A stretch of DNA of 64,000 bases, from positions 11,534 through 75,533 of the forward strand of contig CAJNOJ010000351.1 of NCBI GenBank assembly GCA_905250025.1, in the 5' to 3' direction. Position 1 is the first letter of the stretch, and each line of letters opens with the position of its first letter. Below, one piece after another: positions 1 through 10,943 of this stretch. The DNA comes from Adineta ricciae (taxonomy: Eukaryota; Rotifera; Eurotatoria; Adinetida; Adinetidae). Under the pieces are notes generated by a model, which saw only the letters and a program-made list of their open reading frames with translations, had not been told where the DNA came from and did not search any database. The position numbers were made by a program, and so were the translations under genes.

Positions 1-2114
1 GTTCCAGATGCAAAAAATGATACATTTGATATTTTTAATCATTTGGATTTTGAAATAACTTATCATAGTGGAGAAGGTGAAATAATTAAGAGAATTTGAT
101 TTTATTTGATTTTATTCAGGTGAAACATGGGGAGCTGCATTTGGCGAAGAAGGAGGTCAAATAATTTCAATTAAAGTTCAAGTGAATAGGTATATTCAAA
201 TAAAAGAAAATCATTTTATGATGAAATTTTAATTATTTTTCGTAGTTTAAATTCGGATTCATGTGATCGTTTAGCTGCTCCAGTTATGTTTCAATCAACA
301 AGTAAAGATGTTACAATTTCATATACATATAGTGTGAAATTTGTGAAAAATAACGATATTCTTTGGAGTAATCGATGGAATTATATTCTTAAATCAATAC
401 CGAAATCGCGTATTCAATGGTTTTCACTTATAAGTTCGTTGACTGTTATCTTATTTCTTTCTGTATGTATTGCTGTGACATTTAAACGGGTTTTACATCA
501 AGAAATTCCACATTTTTATCAATCAACTGATGAAGTAAGTGAACAAAAAGAAAAGGTTATGATTAATATCTTTAATTTTACATAGACATGTATAAAAAAA
601 CAAATGAGATGGATATTGTAAGTTATTTTTGTTAGAATATATAAATCTATTCATATTCTAATAGAGTTGCTGGTGATGTATTTCGATTTCCAAAAAATAC
701 AATGCTTTTATCTGTTTTAATCGGTAATGGTATTCAAATTACTATGATGCTTTTCATTACATTGTGTAAGAATTTCATTTCATTATATTATATATTTAAA
801 TATTACTGATGGTCAGATTTTTTTAAGGTTTTGCATATCTCGGTTTTCTTTCACTTGAAAAACGTGGATCATTTATGACTTGTAAAATTTCTTTTTGTTT
901 TAATATATTATCATAATAATTAGATTGATTTATTCAGGTTTAATAATTTGTTATATTCTAATGAATACATTATCTGGTTATACTTCAGCTTGTTTATACA
1001 AATGTAAGAAATCGAATTTGACCTAATCTTATTTAATTCATTTTTCATTCTAGTATTTAATGGAAAACAACAAAAGATGAATAATATAATGACAACTCTT
1101 GTATGTCCTGGGTATAATAGTTCAATTGATATAATTTAATAGAATATTTTCATTTTCATTTTTATCTTTTAAGATTCATTTTTATAATATTATTCATCTT
1201 AAATTTCGTTCTTTCGATAAATAATACTTCAATTGTTATTCCATTTATAACATTCTTAGAATTATTTGCTTTATGGTTCTTTATTTCAATACCGTTAGTA
1301 TTCATTGGAGCTTATTTTGGTTATAAATATCCAATAAGAGTAAAGAAAATATTTTTTATTAATGATTTAAATGTTTTTTTTTCAAGATGTTAGAAAATCC
1401 TACTCAAACAAATCAAATTCAACGACAAGTACCGAAGAAGACTTTGTTTACAAAACCATTAATCGGTATGAAGAATCAATATATTTATAAGTTTAAAACA
1501 ATTGTTTTCATAGGTATTCCCATTGGTGGTATTTTTCCATTTGGTTGTATTATTATTCAAATATATTTTCTTTTAAGTTTTATTTGGTAAAGAATCTTAT
1601 CGTTTTTTGTTTTGAAATTTATGTCATTGATATATATGTAGGATTGAACAATATTATAATTCGTTTAGTTATTTATTTGTCACTTATATTATTTTAATAA
1701 TAACATGTTCAGAAACGACAATACTTCTTTGTTATTCACATTTATGTGCTGAAGTAAAGAAATTGTTCTTTTGTAAAATCTAAATACTTTATTTTAATGA
1801 AATTTATTTAGGATTATAATTGGTGGTGGCGTTCTTTCTTTACATCAGGCTTTACTGCTTTTTATTTCTTTATTTATTCGATTTGTTTTTTTATGAACAA
1901 ATTAAAATTTATTGATAATATATCAATATTTATGTATTTTGGTTATACATTGATATTGACTTTGATTTTATTTTTATTCACTGGTAATTTAGATGCGAAT
2001 AAACTCAAATACATTATGAAATTTTCTTCTATTTTAGGTACAATCGGATTTCTTGCTTGTTTTTGGTTTGTTCGTAGAATTTATTCTGCTATGAAAGCTG
2101 GTCTTAAGGAGTAA
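1..2114 (+). CDS. Nonaspanin / TM9SF family (TM9SF2/4-like), 5' truncated
   Basis: Multi-pass endomembrane protein of the TM9SF (EMP70) family; relatives act in Golgi/endosomal sorting of membrane proteins and in adhesion. The first codons are outside the window. I read exons 1-76, 120-189, 246-555, 586-617, 665-765, 828-881, 938-1003, 1054-1111, 1174-1339, 1387-1465, 1514-1586, 1642-1753, 1812-1983 and 2038-2114; all splice phases close. The lumenal end carries the family HLDFEITYH stretch, then IQWFSL opening the first helix, GDVFR, the GYTSA and VCPGF region, TNQIQRQVP, PFGCIIIQIYF, SETTILLCY, YNWWWRSFFTSGFTA and FGYTLI...GTIGFLACFWFVRRIY. The C-terminal tail ends KAGLKE; the usual COPI-binding Lys motif (KVD/KID) is not exact. 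Introns are 43-62 nt, except 556-585, which would be only 30 nt. High confidence in family, moderate in exact exon 4 borders. Confidence 0.95.
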
Positions 2115-2146
2115 ATATCCATCATTAAAGTACTTTTACAAACTTC

Positions 2147-2152
2147 AATAAA
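2147..2152 (+). promoter_or_regulatory. Polyadenylation signal AATAAA for the TM9SF gene
   Basis: Canonical hexamer 33 bases after the TM9SF stop codon, in AT-rich DNA, on the same strand. Confidence 0.55.
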
Positions 2153-2620
2153 ATTTAAAAAAGATTTCACATTTTCAATTCTGACCGTTTTTTCAATAAT
2201 CGACTTCTAAATTTTAATTTGAATATTATTATATTGTAGAAAATCTCGATTAATGAATCTGTTTTAATTTATGTTGTGCATTGTTTTGTATCTCAACATA
2301 TTCTTCTAAATATTCTATCTAATGCCTATCTTCTTCGTCTTTTCAGTTAAATTTACAATAAAAAAAATATATTAATCATCATAAACTCTAATATAATAAA
2401 TGACAGATTTGTGGATGGAAATAAGATCATATTATTTAAATCCGTAAACGACCCGATATTATAATTTGTCGAATTGATAAAACAAAAACATTGTACATTG
2501 GTGATACGACAACGATGACTCGTAAAGCATATGAATATATGACTAAAACAGCGCAGCTTATGAAGAAGTCACCGATGATGGTCGTTTACTTTTAGATGAT
2601 AGGTTACAAGATCGACTATA
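2153..2620. other. Intergenic, no gene seen
   Basis: AT-rich spacer between the TM9SF gene and the inverted-repeat element. No reading frame, RNA gene or repeat could be supported here. Confidence 0.5.
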
Positions 2621-2980
2621 TGATGCGTTATAGCGATTTCCAGGAAATGGACTACATTTTCTAAATGACAATAATTTCCGGAAATTGATTTCTGTTCTAC
2701 TTATAGTATATTCTCAGAAAGTTCTCAATTTCCATAGTCCTTACTGGTTGTAAAGAAGGTTCATTTGACTGAGGGTGCCTCGAAGGGTGCGAGGATTAAT
2801 ATTTCAACTAAACATTTGCAACGGATCTATAGGACATAATAGGCATAATGGACCTGATTTCCATGATGGAAATTGGAAAATTCTCGATTACGGTCATTAC
2901 TAAAGAGAAAACTAAACTCTATAACTGTTGTCTATTACCGATGCAATTTTCGAGTTCCCGGAAAACGCTATAACGCATCA
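2621..2980. mobile_element. 360-bp terminal-inverted-repeat element (MITE-like)
   Basis: The left end starts TGATGCGTTATAGCG and the right end is its exact reverse complement. The match continues about ten more bases (ATTTCCAGGAA against TTTTCCGGGAA) with a few mismatches. The interior holds no ORF. No clean target-site duplication is visible, so the superfamily cannot be named. The element lies in the spacer between the TM9SF gene and the 676-codon ORF. Confidence 0.6.
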
Positions 2981-3223
2981 AATCTAGAATGGCAATGAAT
3001 AATTTCATTATTTTCTTTCATATATCTTCAAAACATCAACTTTAACAATAGAAAAAACGCTTCATATTTCTTGTTCATCGTCTGAGCAACAGAATTGACT
3101 GGGAAAATCTATTTATAACACTATGGAGAAATAGAGAAAAAAAACGAGACGGACAACGAGAAGAATAAAATATAACTTCTATGTCAAAGAATAAACTATT
3201 TTATTTTCAACAACATATTAACC

Positions 3224-5254
3224 ATGAATGATAACAATTCTATTCCGATATTATATCCTTCACCTGAATCATTGTCACCAATAACGGATATTGAAACCGA
3301 TGAGATCTTTATCAATGAGGATATTTTTGAAACATTGAACAATTTACATCGTTTACCAGGATGCACATTCATTCAAAACATATGCAAAGAAACATTTCCG
3401 AAAGCAGTTTGTTTGATCGGTTATGATTTAGAAATGGCAATTAGGTTATATCGTCAAGTATTTTATTCAACAAGAAAAGAATCTCCAAATAGTTGCAATA
3501 CAAATACATTACCTGAATATTTGGATCATATCAATCAATGGAGTCATCCTATTCAAGCATCTATTATTGACTTTGGAGGTGCATTCGAAACAGAACATTT
3601 AAATTTCATACGATATATTTTTCGAAATATTGATATTTATTCTATTGATTTATTATATAAATCACTTGATTTATTGGTATTTTCCATAGATCAAGATCCA
3701 AAAAAATGGTTTGTAATACCTGTTTATAGTTGTACGACTGAAGTTGAACAGCAAGAATTATCTGAATATGTAATTCAAGAATTCTCATCAAGATCGTCTG
3801 TTTCAAACAAATTTACAATAAATAACTTACAGTATTATGAAAGAATCCGAAACTTAGAAATTTATGATCCCTATTCAGAAGTTTTTGATTGGAAGAAAAT
3901 TCATTTTATCGATAACATTGGAAGATGTTCAGCACGACCGTTTTGTTTATTCATGGCTTATCGTACTTTTCAAGCCACTCCAAATATTATGCTCCTCAGA
4001 GCAATGGATTTCATTGATGATGCATACACAAAAATCGATATCGATCATGCTCAAGGAGGATGTCGTCGTATATATGACACAAATCAAAGCAAGTGCTTTG
4101 GATGCTGTTCATCAAAACCAATTATGGAAGCTTTATGCACAGGTACTAGATGGGAAAGTACTCGTGCTGAATTCAATAACATATACCCACTACTTCCTAA
4201 AACATCCACTCTTTATCCAATGTACAGAAAAAACCAAGTAAATTGGCTTGAAGGTGACAATGTTCAGCAGCTTTTATATGGTATATACACCACTATTGCT
4301 CAACGCAATCTTGACGATTCCATACGACATTCATTTCGTATTACACGAACAAAGGTTCTATGGAATGTTAATTGTTTGGATCTGACTTTTCTTTTATTAG
4401 AAAATAACATTACACCTCTAGTTATTCAACAATTTATTGAGCAAAATATTCCTAATAATATTTCACCAGCGAGACCAACAAATTTTGTTCAAGAATGTCT
4501 TCATGAACTATTGGGCTCTATATCTCGACTTCGAATTTATATAAATTCTGAAACAGACATATTTTATTCATCGATACTTATTCAACAATTACGACAAGAA
4601 GATCCCAATCTTGATATTCAAATTTCTCTGCATAAAGATGTAATGCAAGAGACATCAACTTTGTTTGGATCAACTATTATTTTAGTTTTTGAATCTAATC
4701 GAGATGGAAAACATATTTTAGTATGTGCTGATCTATCTCGTTTTCTAAACTATCTATCAACTTGTACAACATTAGAAGAAGTTAGAAATGGTATTCAATC
4801 ATCGGCTATTTTTGTTGATGAATTAAATAATCAAGAAAATGCCATATGGCATCAAAATCTTTCTTGTATATATATACCAGCTTTTCAACAAGCTTTAATT
4901 GAACAAACAAGAGAAAAGCTTTCACGACTGGGTTTGTCTAATATTAATTTTATACCAAATGAATTCCCATATATAGATCATGACCAACAACCTCAAATAT
5001 CTCAAGCAGTTATACGCTTTTGTCACGAAAAATATATTGACTCTAATTTTGTCAGAGAAAGATTGGATTTTTTTGACAAATGGCTTTTTGATACAGAGAA
5101 CTATAAATTCACTGGTCCAGTTATAACCTTGTTTCCAAATGTAAACAGAAATTTTAACTTTGGATATGAAGAACCTCGACATCCATCAGATACTTGTGGC
5201 ATGTATAGTTTACGTTGTGGTGAAGTTTTAACATTGATTCAATGGAGAAATTAA
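3224..5254 (+). CDS. Unrecognised intronless 676-aa protein, copy A
   Basis: A single uninterrupted frame of 676 codons, an outlier among the short multi-exon genes here. I do not recognise the family. The start is the first ATG of the frame and is conserved in copy B. There is no signal peptide or clear membrane helix, so a soluble intracellular protein is likely. Visible landmarks are an acidic N-terminus with SITDIETDE-like text, a Cys cluster near residues 285-300 (GGCRR, KCFGCCSSK), a central ITRTKVLWNVNCLDLTFLLLE stretch, and a C-terminal DTCGMYSLRCGE that only loosely recalls the DCG element of Ulp1-type cysteine peptidases. A second copy lies at 8361-10328. The surrounding repeats suggest a mobile-element cargo gene or captured gene, but no transposase or polymerase motif is seen. 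Confidence 0.6.
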   Translation: MNDNNSIPILYPSPESLSPITDIETDEIFINEDIFETLNNLHRLPGCTFIQNICKETFPKAVCLIGYDLEMAIRLYRQVFYSTRKESPNSCNTNTLPEYLDHINQWSHPIQASIIDFGGAFETEHLNFIRYIFRNIDIYSIDLLYKSLDLLVFSIDQDPKKWFVIPVYSCTTEVEQQELSEYVIQEFSSRSSVSNKFTINNLQYYERIRNLEIYDPYSEVFDWKKIHFIDNIGRCSARPFCLFMAYRTFQATPNIMLLRAMDFIDDAYTKIDIDHAQGGCRRIYDTNQSKCFGCCSSKPIMEALCTGTRWESTRAEFNNIYPLLPKTSTLYPMYRKNQVNWLEGDNVQQLLYGIYTTIAQRNLDDSIRHSFRITRTKVLWNVNCLDLTFLLLENNITPLVIQQFIEQNIPNNISPARPTNFVQECLHELLGSISRLRIYINSETDIFYSSILIQQLRQEDPNLDIQISLHKDVMQETSTLFGSTIILVFESNRDGKHILVCADLSRFLNYLSTCTTLEEVRNGIQSSAIFVDELNNQENAIWHQNLSCIYIPAFQQALIEQTREKLSRLGLSNINFIPNEFPYIDHDQQPQISQAVIRFCHEKYIDSNFVRERLDFFDKWLFDTENYKFTGPVITLFPNVNRNFNFGYEEPRHPSDTCGMYSLRCGEVLTLIQWRN

Positions 5255-5330
5255 CATTCACATACATTTTATGACACTAATTTTTACTATCGACCAGTAA
5301 ATGATGGATAACGTTTCGTCTAACCCTTTA

Positions 5331-5360
5331 CGAACATCCGACGGCATGACCGGATGTTCG
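5331..5360. repeat. Perfect 10-bp stem hairpin
   Basis: CGAACATCCG at 5331-5340 is followed after a 10-base loop by its exact reverse complement at 5351-5360. It marks the left side of the repeat-rich block that follows the 676-codon ORF. Confidence 0.6.
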
Positions 5361-5410
5361 GAATGACTATTATACGGATGAGCGCAAGGGGAAAGAGCGG
5401 AATCGGGAAT

Positions 5411-5640
5411 TCTTGAATCCAAAGTAATCTGAAGGAATCTTAGAGAATCCCAAGAAATCTAATAAAATCCCATGGAATCCCAAAGAATCTCAAAGAATCC
5501 AAAATCTCGCGATTTCATATTTCCCGAAAAAAAAAGAACAAAAGTGTTCTGTTATGAAAATAATTCCCAAAAACAGAACACTTTTGTTCTGTTTTTAGGA
5601 AAAACTACCAAAGAAATCCTCTGAAATCCTTGGAATCCAA
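5411..5640. repeat. Decamer tandem array split by a perfect 19-bp inverted repeat
   Basis: From 5411 to about 5510 almost every tenth base begins a unit of the form NNNNGAATCC or NNNNGAATCT: about ten units in strict 10-bp register. The register resumes for three or four units at about 5604-5640. Between the two blocks, 5535-5553 (AGAACAAAAGTGTTCTGTT) and 5572-5590 are exact reverse complements with an 18-base loop. No coding frame is associated. Confidence 0.75.
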
Positions 5641-6979
5641 TCTGACCGGATTCGTTTTTCCAGTAACAGTTGCTACGGAGTTCTAGCTAAAATTTCTTGT
5701 TGCTAGGAGAGTTAACTGCGGATTTGCGCGTCTCTAGTTTCTTTCGAAGAGTACGAGTCAAATACCATTTCTGTTTCAAAAGTATCAATTACGCACCAGG
5801 ACTCCGCGTGGGATACGATAGGACGAGAAAAAGATCCCATCGGATGAGCTTTTTCCGTGCATCCCATGATACGGAGTAGCAGTCTTTTAAAAGTAATTCT
5901 ATTAGATGGGATGGGACAAAATACTTTGGACCCATTCTATCCCATCGCATGCCTTTCAAGAAGTGTTAAGAACCCTTCAGAAAACAGCCTATTCACTTTA
6001 TTATTGCCAGCCAAAACCGTTCCAACGCTCAAATGTCAAAGTATTCTTTGCGTTTTTAATCGCTCTATGGTTTGCTTAATCTTTTTTCAATAAAGGATAA
6101 ATTCCTTCAGTTGTAAACTGAATAAGAGTTAATTAAAAATCAGCAGTTGAAGAAATAAGTGTAGAAAAGTCTATATTTATATATTCATTAGATGGACTTT
6201 GAAGAATAGATAGCGACTTGTTCAAAGATATTATTAAAGGTGAACTATTAGTGATTTGTTTCACAATAGACTTAATTCAATTCTTTTATTGTTCATACTG
6301 TGCATCATTTATTATTCCATCTTGATCCAGTATTTACCCCTTGTAACCCTTCAAATATGTCGCAAAGATAGATATTTTTAATCTGTTCTGGTTGGCTAGT
6401 CGAAATGGATATCTATAGATACTGAGAGAATTTTTCTCGATAAAAAGAGAATTTTATACGAAATTTCGTCTCATGGGATGGATTGACGGGCCAGACCATA
6501 ATTTTCAAGGGGGGAGAGAGCAGTAAGGACTTTTTCGAAGAAAATACCTACTTTTAAGATGTTTTTCTCCAATTCATAGCTAAAAAAATTTTCAAGGGGA
6601 GCAATTGCTTCCTCTCGCATCCCCTGGCCCGCCAGTGATCGAACGGGATAGTAGTATTTTAAAATTACTCTTACGGGATGGCACTCGATCGTCTCATCCC
6701 ACGTAAAGCCCTGATAAGCACCGCTGAATATTTAATTTTCGATTTCACTTGCTGCTATTTTGAAGATAATTCATAAAACACTACAGTTTTCAATGTAGTT
6801 TAGCGTATCTGTATGCTCCAAATGAACAGTGAACATCCTGAGTACATATTCTTAGTTTTTTGATAAATCTGAAATATTCTGTTTTGTTGACTTTACTTTG
6901 CTTTTTCGGTAAAGTTATACAACTTTACTTTAACAGATAAAGTGCCACTCCTATTTGTAAAGACTCACCTTTAAAATAA
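5641..6979. other. Repeat-derived spacer, no gene seen
   Basis: Two related stretches (about 5850-5950 and 6640-6715) share a GGGATG-rich context with an AGTnnTTTTAAAAnTnAnT core. Positions 6485-6633 are bounded by GACGGGCCAG and CTGGCCCGCC, a 10-base inverted pair with one mismatch, suggesting a roughly 150-bp miniature element. Short frames in this stretch have no family resemblance and are not called. Confidence 0.4.
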
Positions 6980-8312
6980 TGTTATTTTCTTGCTGCATCA
7001 TTTGCTCCTTCAACATCTGATCTCGTTCGACTCAATACTATATGGCAAGAGCAGCTGAAAGCTGAAAGAGAGCGAGTTAGACGAAATTTAATCACTGGTA
7101 AACATTATAAAATAGGCGACGAGTCAAACATGGACGGTATAGAAGATACAGTTGTAACACTGATAAATTCAACTAATTCAAATATGAACATGTCTGATAA
7201 GTATAACTCAATTCTTCCAGTTGCTTCAGTAACGAGTACAACATATTGTAATCAAAAGAGCGTCGCTGATCAATACACACTAAACAGAGAGCAAAAAGCT
7301 GCATTCATGATAATCACAAGTCACCTTGATGGCGACCAACCGTCACACGCAGGTATGTTCATGCACATGGTTCTATATAATCATAAATTGAAAAATATCA
7401 TCCATATAGGAGATAACAATGGTCAACTCATCATGTGTATACCCCGGTGTGGTGGTACAGGAAAATCACAACTTATTCGTGCTGTGACTGAATATTTTCA
7501 TGTTACAAACAGAATACAAAAGATGCGAAAGCTAGCACTCTCTGGAATTGCAACTGCTGAGATTGGTGGCATGACTATCCATTCATTTTTAGGCGAACAA
7601 CGCAATTCAGGAAAGCCACGAACTATTAAACCAGGCGATTTAAAACTGGAAAACGAATGGACACTTGTAGAGTATCTCTTGATTGATGAAATGAGTATGG
7701 TTGGTTTGACTTTACTCGGAAAACTCAATCGAATCCTTTGTGCCGCTAAACATGCCGATCCGCAAATTCCATTCGGTGGTATAAACGTGATATTCTTTGG
7801 TGATTATTTACAGTACCAGCCAGTATACGATGCTCCGTTACACACTGACTTTTCATCGAAAAACAAAAAGAAATCCAGCAACGTGTCACACGTTCTTTAA
7901 TTCTACAAATTAATTGTGTGGTCAAACTTACTCAACAGATGCGAACTGAAGACTCACGATATCTTCAATTACTTGAACGACTTCGTCAAGGTCAATGTAG
8001 TTATGAAGATTGTGAATTATTATTGACGTGCATTGTTGGACAGTCATCAGTATCTCTTCATGAACCACCATGGAATCAAGTAGGATATATTTCTCTGTTC
8101 TAAATAGACATATGTTCTATGCTTTTTTTGTTTTAGGCTCCCATGCTTGTGTTTAGAAATGAAATACGAACGCAACTGGATCACAGATCGACAATTCATA
8201 ATGCAATACAAACAGGTTGCGATCCAATGGTGTGTGTTGCCCAGGACTTTTGTAAAGGCAAACCTGTGGAAGAGCCGACATTCCTTAAGAAATTATTGGA
8301 ATTATCCGACAG
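6980..8312 (+). pseudogene. PIF1-like / Helitron-type SF1B helicase, N-terminal part (broken)
   Basis: An open frame from 6980 carries the helicase core: GGTGKS (Walker A, near 7452), LLIDEMSMV (Walker B, near 7677) and FFGDYLQYQPV (motif III, near 7794). It then shifts frame near 7845-7860; the new frame continues EIQQRVTRSLILQINCVVKL and QQMRTEDSRYL to WNQ. A 57-nt stretch with GT...AG ends (8080-8136) splices in frame to APMLVFRNEIRTQL and CVAQDFCKGKPVEEP, stopping at the N at 8313. No HUH/Rep domain lies upstream, so this is either a truncated Helitron or a PIF1-like relic. The reading frame before the first ATG (7130) encodes helicase-like text, so 7130 is not a true start. The 3' half resumes at 10330. 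Confidence 0.85.
8080..8136 (+). other. Putative 57-nt intron in the helicase relic
   Basis: GTAGG donor, T-rich tract and TTTTAG acceptor. Removing it joins WNQ to APMLVFRNEIR in frame, restoring the usual spacing of PIF1-like helicases. Confidence 0.6.
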
Positions 8313-8360
8313 NTTCTATGTCAAAGAATAAACTATTTTATTTTCAACAACATATTAACC

Positions 8361-10328
8361 ATGAATGATAACAATTCTATTCCGATATTATATCCTTCAC
8401 CTGAATCATTGTCACCAATAACGGATATTGAAACTGATGAGATCTTTATCAATGAGGATATTTTTGAAACATTGAACAATTTACATCGTTTACCAGGCTG
8501 CACATTCATTCAAAACATATGCAAAGAAACATTTCCGAAAGCAGTTTGTTTGATCGATTATGATTTAGAAATGGCAATTGGGTTATATCGTCAAGTATTT
8601 TATTCAACAAGAAAAGAATCTCCAAGTAGTTGCAATACAAATACATTATGTGAATATTTGGATCATATCAATCAATGGAGTCATCCTATTCAAGCATCTG
8701 TTATTGACTTTGGAGGTGCATTCGAAACAGAACATTTAAATTTCATACGATATATTTTTCAAAAGATTGATATTTATTCTATTGATTTATTATATCAATC
8801 ACTTGATTTATTGGTATTTTCCATAGATCAAGATCCAAAAAAATGGTTTGTAATACCTGTTTATAGTTATACGACTGAAGTTGAACAGCAAAAATTATCT
8901 GAATATGTAATTCAAAAATTCTCACCAAGAGCCTCTGTTTCAAACAATTTTACAATAAATAACTTACAGTATTATCAAAGAATCCGAAACTTAGAGATTT
9001 ATGATCCCTATTCAGAAGTTTTTGATTGGAAGAAAATTCATTTTATCGATAACATTGGAAGATGTTCAGCACAGCCGTTTTGTTTATTCATGGCTTATCG
9101 TACTTTTCAAGCAACTCCAAATATTACGCTCCTCAGAACAATGCATTTCGTTGATGATACATATACAAAAATCGATATCAGTCATGCTCAAGGAGGATGT
9201 CATCGTATATATGACACAAATCAAAGCACGTGCTTTGGATACTGTTCATCAAAACCAATTATGGAAACTTTATGTACAGGTACTAGATGGGAAAGTACTC
9301 GTGCTGAATTTAATAACATATATTCACTACTTCCTAAAACACCTACTCTTTTTCCGGTGTATAGAAAAAATCAAGTAAACTGGCTTGAAGGTGATAATGT
9401 TCAGCAGCTTTTGTATGGTATATACGCCGCTATTGCTCAAAGCAATCTTGACGATTCCACGCGACATTCATTTCGTATTACACGAACAAAGGTTCTATGG
9501 AATGTTAATTGTCTGGATCTGACTTTCCTTTTGTTAGAAAATAACATTACACCTCTAGTTATTCAACAATTTATTAGGCAAAATATTCCTAATAATATTT
9601 CACCAGCGAGACGAACAAATTTTGTTCAAGAATGTCTTCATGAACTATTGGGTTCTATATCTCGACTTCAAATTTATATAAATTCTGAAACAGACATATT
9701 TTATTCGTCGATAATTGTTCAACAATTGCGACAAGAAGATCCCAATCTTGATATTAGAATTTCACTGCATAGAGATATAATGCAAGAGGCATCAACTTTG
9801 TTTGGATCAACTATTATTTTAGTTTTTGAATCTAATCGAGATGGAAAACATATTTTAGTATGCGCTGATCTATCTCGTTTTCTAAACTATCTATCAACTT
9901 GTACAACATTAGAAGAAGTTAAAAATGGTATTCAATCATCGGCTATTTTTGTTGATGAATTAAATAATCAAGAAAATGCCATATGGCATCAAAATCTTTC
10001 TTGTATATATATACCAACTTTTCAACAAGCTTTAATTGAACAAACAAGAGAAAAGCTTTCACGACTGGGTTTGTCTAATATTAATTTTATATCAAATGAA
10101 TTCCCATATATAGATTATGACCAACAACCTCAAATATCTCAAGCAGTTATACGCTTTTGTCACGAAAAATATATTGACTCTAATTTTGTCAGAGAAAGAT
10201 TGGATTTTTTTGACAAATGGCTTTTTGACACAGAGAACTATAAATTCACTGGTCCAGTTATAACCTTGTTTCCAAATGTAAACAGAGATTTTAACTTTGG
10301 ATATGAAGAACCTCGACATCCATCAGAT
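8361..10328 (+). pseudogene. Unrecognised 676-aa protein, copy B (3' end cut at an N)
   Basis: Near-identical to the ORF at 3224-5254, starting at the equivalent ATG with the same 5' leader from 8314. It stays open for 656 codons to HPSD and is then cut at the N at 10329, losing about the last 20 residues. The copies differ by scattered substitutions, many of them amino-acid changing. The unit is wedged between two single Ns inside the helicase relic, so its position may be an assembly artefact rather than a real insertion. Function unknown, as for copy A. Confidence 0.6.
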
Positions 10329-10329
10329 N

Positions 10330-10943
10330 TTTGTTACCGTTAGTTCCTGGAATGCCGGTTATCATTACACAAAATATTGCTATTGAACTCGGATTAATTA
10401 ACGGCATGAATGGAATCTTTAGACAACTAGTCTATGATCTTGACTCAGTGCCAACAAATAGTCTGTCAAAAACATTTCCAGTGAACATCCAGTATGTGCA
10501 CAAGCCAATATATGCATTGATCGAAATAAGCAAATCCAAAATTGAGTGCAATCTTGAAAAGCTTCAACCAAAACTCATTCCAATACCAATAATAGAACAA
10601 ACCTTTCAGGTGGACATTTCGGATATTCTTCCGAAAGTCAACAACAAATCAAAAACGAACAGAAAGGCAATGTTATCGATTAAACGATGCGCGTTACCTC
10701 TTGTACCCGCATATTCTATCACAACTCACAAAAGCCAAGGACAAACTTTAAGTAAAGTAGTCATCGATCAGAAGTTACCAAAAGATACAGATGAGAGTGA
10801 AGCGTTTGGACGATTGAATTATTTTACGACACTTTGATTACAAAGTCTTAGTGATCAAACCCAGCAAATCTCAAGTTGCCGAGATGCAAAGGCTAGACAA
10901 ACTCTACATGGAAACACAAATGCGTTTTTCAGAATGGTTTTGA
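10330..10943 (+). pseudogene. PIF1-like / Helitron-type helicase, C-terminal part (broken)
   Basis: Continuation of the helicase after the N at 10329: LPLVPGMPVIITQNIA and LGLINGMNGIFRQLVY, then the hallmark motif AYSITTHKSQGQTLSKVVID. After KDTDE there is a frame change with apparent loss of several codons (the usual SRV element is missing). The other frame reads VKRLDD, a TGA stop, IILRHFDYKVL, and on to FSEWF and a stop at 10941-10943, the normal C-terminus of this helicase type. Frameshifts, a stop and the missing block show it is dead. Confidence 0.85.

Noticed and set aside
3864-4241. 125-codon plus-strand frame inside the 676-codon ORF, with a counterpart at 9001-9378
   Set aside because: Overlaps the long frame in another phase; it is conserved only because the DNA is duplicated, and has no independent start context.
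5155-5254. DTCGMYSLRCGE at the end of the 676-codon ORF as a Ulp1 (C48) peptidase motif
   Set aside because: No matching catalytic His/Asp context upstream could be recognised; the resemblance is too short.
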